IMG/VR virus record: IMGVR_UViG_3300014720_000216
Span: 1 to 21,803 of that record
Source of the DNA: a virus
Direction: 5' to 3' (one strand)
Length of the DNA stretch: 21,803 bases
The notes under the pieces: generated by a model
The model's database searches: none
Seen by the model: the letters and a program-made list of their open reading frames with translations, nothing else
What the model was told of the DNA's origin: nothing
In this document: piece after piece, positions 18,969 to 21,803 of the stretch
Position numbering within the stretch: position 1 is the stretch's first letter
How the letters are laid out: each line of letters starts with the position of its first letter
Translations under genes and position numbers: made by a program

Positions 18969-20957
18969 TTATGCGTTGTCATCCGTAAACGTGGTTGCAT
19001 TATTGGTGCCATCTGCGTGTATCAACAACAACGTGTTGGTATCGTTGGTGAATGCGGCAGTGGGTGCTGTGAAGTTGGCAGTGTATCTTGCTGTGCTGCT
19101 CACACGAATTTCATCCATGTATCCATTGCCATCATAACCAGCATCTATCCTAGCTTTGCCCATGTGCAAAATACTTTGTGTAAAATCAATTGAGAATGAT
19201 TGTGTTGTGCCCACTTGTGTGCCATCTATAAATGCTTTTAAATTACCAGCACTGCGTGAAACGGCCACATGATACCAAGTATTGTTGTTAATGGTTCCTA
19301 CCCCTTGCAGCGTCCAACCACCTGAATACACGTTGAGCACTCCTGATTGTGCCCAAACTGACACAGCATTATTGCTGCCTGTAGGATTGGTTCCATCAAA
19401 CAACATAAAAGCATTGGTGTCTGCAACTCTTACAAAGCATTCATAGGTAAAATCACTGGTGCCAAATGCAAAATCACTGTTGTCAACTGAAAGACCATCA
19501 TTAGTGCCATCAAACAAGGCACTTGCACCACCAAATTTTGATTGTGCTGTGCTGACTTTGGCATTGCCTATGGCACTTATGCCTTTGGGCGAACGAACAC
19601 CGTTGTCATCTGTGAATGTGGTTTGTGCGTTGGTGCCATCTGTGTGTATCAACAACACAGTGTTTCTGTCATTGGTGAATGCGGCAGTGGGTGCTGTGAA
19701 GTTGGCAGTGTATCTTGCTGTGTTGCTGAATCTTATTTCATCTATATAACCATCCCAACTGTTGCCAGGTGTGGCAGTCAATTGAAAGTCTTGACCCACA
19801 ATAAAAGGTCCTGCGGCAGTATGATTGGTGCTGTCAGTGATTGAAATCACTGAGGTGCCATCCACAAACACTTTAAGAGAACTGCCAGATCTGCTGATGG
19901 CCACATGATACCAAGTGCTCGCTGTGGGCAAAGGATTGGCACTGCTCACATTAGCAGAGTTCCAATATAATTCCATGTAGTTGTCTGCTCGCATATACAG
20001 TATGAATCCACCAGAGGTGTCGCCTGAGTTTCTGGTGTCAAAGATCGTCATTGCATCACTTCTAATTCTCTGTTGCACAAATGCTTCCAATGTGAAATCT
20101 CCTGTGCCAAATTTTAGATCCGAAGAGATGGCGGGCACACTGAGATAATCACTGGTGCCATCAAACAAGGCACTTGCACCACCAAATTTTGATTGTGCTG
20201 TGCTGACTTTGGCATTGCCGCCCACTGTGATGGTTTTGGGTGTTCTGGGTATAAAATTGGTGCCAATGTCATCTGTGAACACAGTGGTGGTGTTGCTGCC
20301 ATTGCAGTGCAACAGCAACAGAGTGTTCACATCGTTGGTGAATGCGGCAGTGGATGGGGTAAATGTTGTGGTATATCTTGCTGAGTTGCTGAATCTCACT
20401 TCATCTATGTAACCGTTGAGACCATAACCCGTTCCAGCATAATCACCTATTGCACAATTGCTATCCACATAGGTATTAGTGTCAGTGTAGGTGCTTCCTT
20501 GTTGAGTGCCATCCAAAAATAATTTGGTTGATGTGCCTGATTTACACAATGCGATGTGATACCAGGTATTAGTAGATAAAGCGTTAGTGGTTCCAGTGAT
20601 TCTATCAGCGCCATTCACAAAATATCGCAAATTGTTTGCACCGCCTGAATTTGTCCAATACAATGTAGGTTTGACCACGGACCCATCTGTGCTCAATCTA
20701 AAATCAAATAAAAAGAATTGTGAAGATAAAGTTGAGAATCTAAACCATCCTTCCAGTGTGAAATCACCTGAGAATCCAAAATCTCCTGCGGAAGTCACTG
20801 TGAGTCTATCACCATTGCCATCAAATAGGGCACTTGCACCACCAAAATTGCTTTGTGCTGTGCTGACTTGGGTATTGCCCACTGCTGTGACAGTCTTGGC
20901 GGTTCTAACAGCAGCGGCGTAGGTTGCTCCAGCAATAGAACACAGAATGCCAGTCAT
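18969..20957 (-). CDS. Three-repeat LamG (concanavalin-like) adhesin, 662 aa
   Basis: Three LamG-type jelly-roll domains follow each other (about residues 30-220, 240-430, 455-640). Each starts KVSTAQSKFGGASALFDG, has a GDFTLE or SDFTYE strand, NTWYHVAVSRS and FIDGTQVG, and ends GYIDEIRFSNTARYTANFT then APTAAFTNDTNTLLLIHADG. This is the phage form of LamG_3-like domains that bind glycans or surface polymers. The last repeat linker TFTDDNA stops abruptly, as if a fourth unit had been lost. The gene starts three bases after the preceding fibre stop. Parts of the repeats are identical in DNA, so copy number can change by recombination. Its place among fibres suggests a receptor or capsule-binding virion protein. 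Confidence 0.85.
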   Translation of the reverse strand: MTGILCSIAGATYAAAVRTAKTVTAVGNTQVSTAQSNFGGASALFDGNGDRLTVTSAGDFGFSGDFTLEGWFRFSTLSSQFFLFDFRLSTDGSVVKPTLYWTNSGGANNLRYFVNGADRITGTTNALSTNTWYHIALCKSGTSTKLFLDGTQQGSTYTDTNTYVDSNCAIGDYAGTGYGLNGYIDEVRFSNSARYTTTFTPSTAAFTNDVNTLLLLHCNGSNTTTVFTDDIGTNFIPRTPKTITVGGNAKVSTAQSKFGGASALFDGTSDYLSVPAISSDLKFGTGDFTLEAFVQQRIRSDAMTIFDTRNSGDTSGGFILYMRADNYMELYWNSANVSSANPLPTASTWYHVAISRSGSSLKVFVDGTSVISITDSTNHTAAGPFIVGQDFQLTATPGNSWDGYIDEIRFSNTARYTANFTAPTAAFTNDRNTVLLIHTDGTNAQTTFTDDNGVRSPKGISAIGNAKVSTAQSKFGGASALFDGTNDGLSVDNSDFAFGTSDFTYECFVRVADTNAFMLFDGTNPTGSNNAVSVWAQSGVLNVYSGGWTLQGVGTINNNTWYHVAVSRSAGNLKAFIDGTQVGTTQSFSIDFTQSILHMGKARIDAGYDGNGYMDEIRVSSTARYTANFTAPTAAFTNDTNTLLLIHADGTNNATTFTDDNA
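19045..19095 (-). repeat. 51-bp direct repeat, copy 1 (LamG linker)
   Basis: This is identical to 19672-19722. It encodes the end of a LamG unit, the ARYTANFTAPTAAFTN linker. A diverged copy is near 20334. Confidence 0.85.
19504..19568 (-). repeat. 65-bp direct repeat, copy 1 (LamG unit start)
   Basis: This is identical to 20155-20219, about 651 bases away, one repeat unit. It encodes the GNAKVSTAQSKFGGASALFD start of a unit. A diverged copy is near 20815-20880. Confidence 0.85.
19672..19722 (-). repeat. 51-bp direct repeat, copy 2 (LamG linker)
   Basis: The perfect copy of 19045-19095, 627 bases away, at the end of the second LamG unit. Confidence 0.85.
20155..20219 (-). repeat. 65-bp direct repeat, copy 2 (LamG unit start)
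   Basis: The perfect copy of 19504-19568, at the start of the second LamG unit. Confidence 0.85.
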
Positions 20958-20960
20958 GGT

Positions 20961-21803
20961 TTAACTTACATTTCCAGTGATGATACAGCGTGTGCCTGAA
21001 AGGAACAATATGTTGGCCACTCCTCTGGTGGCCAAACTCACTGTGGCCTTGTCTGTGTCAGTGCCGCCAATGTAAGTGTCTGTGATGGTGCAGGTGATGG
21101 TGATGGCCGCTGAGTGATTGTTGGCAATCACTATCACATCGCCTTCTGCGAATGTGGCATTGGGTATGGTGATTGAACCACCCGATCCCACCTGCACATA
21201 TTTGCCCACATCTGCGGTGACCAGTGTGTAAGAACTGGTCTTGGTGCCCACTGCTGGTAAATTTTGATAACCCAATGTGCCAGTGGTGGTGGGTAGAGTC
21301 AATGTGCCTGTGTTGGTGATTGAAGCAATCACTGGTGTGGTCAGTGTGGGTGATGTGGCAAATACTAATGCACCTGTGCCTGTTTCGTCTGTGACTGCTG
21401 AAATAAGATTAGCACTTGAAGGTGTGCCTAAGAATGTGGCCACTCCTGTGCCCAATCCTGTGACTCCTGTGCTGATGGCCACTGATGGTGTGGCAAAACT
21501 TAATGTGCCGCTGCCATCTGTTTGTAAAACTTTTCCATCAGTAGGTGCTGTACTTGGAAATGTTAGTGTATAAGATTGTGCCGCAGAATGTGGGGGTGAA
21601 GCAAGTTTAATTCCATGAGAATTGCTTTCACAGTTTAATTGAATCCTACCTGAGTTAGTAGCACCGCCAATTTCAACTACACCACTTCCATTAGGATATA
21701 ATTTTACATTGGCATTTGAAGTTGTAACTATTGAATGAGTATTTGTATCAAGGTTTCCACCAAGTTGTGGAGTTAAATCATTAACTAAATCTCCACCAAC
21801 TGT
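20961..21803 (-). CDS. Tail fibre protein, C-terminal part (runs off the right edge)
   Basis: The frame is open from base 21803 (TVGGDLVNDLTPQLGGNLDT) to TAA at 20961, 280 residues, so the gene begins outside the window; the in-frame GTG at 21482 is not needed as a start. The TPQLGGNLDTNTHSI repeat start and NVKLYPNGSGVVEIGG, ESNSHGIKLASPPHSAAQSY then TFPSTAPTDGKVLQTDGSG are modules found again and again in marine phage fibre proteins. The C-terminal part (KTSSYTLVTADVGKYVQVGS and SGTRCIITGNVS) resembles the closing beta domain of such fibres. The DNA before about 21490 is more A+T-rich than the C-terminal part, suggesting module exchange. Confidence 0.82.
   Translation of the reverse strand, partial: TVGGDLVNDLTPQLGGNLDTNTHSIVTTSNANVKLYPNGSGVVEIGGATNSGRIQLNCESNSHGIKLASPPHSAAQSYTLTFPSTAPTDGKVLQTDGSGTLSFATPSVAISTGVTGLGTGVATFLGTPSSANLISAVTDETGTGALVFATSPTLTTPVIASITNTGTLTLPTTTGTLGYQNLPAVGTKTSSYTLVTADVGKYVQVGSGGSITIPNATFAEGDVIVIANNHSAAITITCTITDTYIGGTDTDKATVSLATRGVANILFLSGTRCIITGNVS

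Noticed and set aside
18969-20957. CRISPR-like or mobile repeat
   Set aside because: The repeats are in frame within one gene and encode LamG units; no spacers of even size and no terminal inverted repeats.
1-21803. tRNA, rRNA, integrase, insertion sequence or attachment site
   Set aside because: No cloverleaf, transposase/integrase-like product or flanking repeats were seen; nearly all bases are within minus-strand structural genes.

Overview
The window is the structural (late) region of a tailed double-stranded DNA phage, with every supported gene on the minus strand, so transcription runs from high to low coordinates. The set TerS, TerL, portal, scaffold, capsid, head-tail connectors, one tail-tube protein, a tail-assembly chaperone with a frameshift site, a tape measure and a lambda-J-like hub, with no sheath or contractile baseplate genes in view, points to a siphovirus-like virion (Caudoviricetes). 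The fibre domains, short tightly packed genes and moderate A+T content resemble uncultured marine phages; host and phage genus cannot be read from the sequence. Both ends cut through a gene.

Layout in transcription order. 21803-17845: adhesion cassette, with the C-terminal part of a fibre protein, a protein with three LamG-type repeats, and a fibre protein. 17770-16078: three small or repetitive beta-rich virion candidates. 16078-13039: TerS, TerL and portal, coupled by overlaps. 13036-12521: an XhlA-like coiled-coil plus membrane protein and an arginine-rich protein with no acidic residue. 12409-10833: scaffold and major capsid protein, closed by a strong hairpin. 10786-10704: a leader with a possible late promoter and two small hairpins. 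10703-8941: connector, tail terminator, a hidden 46-residue ORF, tail tube and an HK97 gp10-like protein. 8944-8415: tail-assembly chaperone with an A9C slip site and an in-frame -1 extension. 8452-2595: tape measure, two distal tail proteins, a GNAT-like protein and the central hub. 2592-1: an unrecognised tail-tip protein, a fibre with two copies of one beta domain, two tiny ORFs and the start of another fibre.

The genes work together: the terminase packages DNA through the portal into a capsid built on the scaffold, connectors join it to a tube whose length the tape measure sets, and the hub carries the fibres. Seven junctions use TAATG stop/start overlaps, which argues for translational coupling and fixes the starts of the hub, GNAT-like, portal and other genes. 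Four of the larger non-coding gaps hold an ATAAATA motif on the coding strand, like T4-type late promoters.

The most interesting items are the unlabelled frameshift extension of the chaperone, the ATAAATA motifs, a GNAT-like protein in the slot usually held by a tail peptidase, fibre N-termini shared by three genes, repeat-driven LamG expansion, the acid-free basic protein, and small ORFs whose last codons are the next gene's ribosome-binding site.
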